Of a DNA stretch of 5,773 nt, positions 5,715 through 5,773 are shown in pieces; position 1 is the stretch's first letter, and each line of letters begins with the position of its first letter. Position numbers and translations under genes: made by a program. The DNA comes from Pirellulales bacterium (GTDB taxonomy: Bacteria; Planctomycetota; Planctomycetia; Pirellulales; Thermoguttaceae): NCBI GenBank assembly GCA_030605745.1, contig JAUWHT010000201.1:1-5773 (forward strand), in the 5' to 3' direction. The notes beneath the pieces are model-generated. The model saw only the letters and a list, made by a program, of their open reading frames with translations, was not told the origin of the DNA and did not search any database.

Positions 5715-5742
5715 GGTAGGCGGTAGGCGGTAGGCGGTAGGC
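5715..5742 (+). repeat. GGTAGGC heptamer array, right copy, 4 perfect units
   Basis: Four identical GGTAGGC units are at 5715-5721, 5722-5728, 5729-5735 and 5736-5742, followed by a degenerate AGTGGAC. Perfect identity suggests recent expansion by slippage or transfer. The unit differs from the GGGGCNN family at 5634-5654 although the two are adjacent. Confidence 0.9.
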
Positions 5743-5748
5743 AGTGGA

Positions 5749-5763
5749 CCGCCGTGCCGGCGG
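5749..5763. repeat. Short GC hairpin near right edge
   Basis: CCGCCG (5749-5754) pairs perfectly with CGGCGG (5758-5763) around TGC. There is no T-run on either side within the window. It may belong to the end or leader of a gene beyond the edge. Confidence 0.35.
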
Positions 5764-5773
5764 CCGCTAAACG

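Overview
The window looks like chromosomal DNA of a high-GC planctomycete, probably a Pirellulales-type organism. I base this on protein character (a GT-C-like membrane protein with a WANLH motif, a single-anchor protein with an LGATYYLLESWG domain, an ScpB with a long acidic tail, HemA starting MNMQVVGCSHH) and on G-rich heptamer arrays between genes. This is recognition by eye, with no database search.

Layout: (1) 1-131 is a leader with an imperfect inverted repeat and an 8-nt tandem repeat. (2) 132-1664 (+) encodes a polytopic membrane protein with a GT-C-like start and a conserved C-terminal soluble domain. (3) 1828-2388 (+) encodes a small membrane-anchored protein whose last codons and stop lie inside a heptamer array. 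(4) 2353-2566 is a composite element: a G-rich heptamer array, a terminator-like hairpin, a second hairpin, and the same heptamer family in inverted orientation. (5) 2604-3629 (+) encodes ScpB of the SMC-ScpAB chromosome-segregation complex, with a roughly 74-residue Asp/Glu tail. (6) 3630-4333 (+) holds an intact DUF488 gene between two apparent remnants. (7) 4340-5611 (-) encodes glutamyl-tRNA reductase (HemA), convergent with everything else. (8) 5612-5773 is the hemA leader, filled with two heptamer families and a perfect palindrome.

The genes do not form one pathway. hemA and scpB are housekeeping genes. The most interesting part is the DUF488 segment. One base after the DUF488 stop there is a good gene start (MKILINHLTR...) that runs out of frame into what looks like the natural end of the same protein (LQVNNIHLQEE...). 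This suggests a partner gene collapsed by a large internal deletion. A short protein-like reading frame just upstream may be the tail of another lost or truncated member. The window therefore probably preserves a decayed DUF488-centred accessory operon inserted between scpB and hemA.

The second theme is short tandem repeats, which sit in intergenic space and shape gene ends: one supplies a stop codon, and another creates a false N-terminal extension of HemA.
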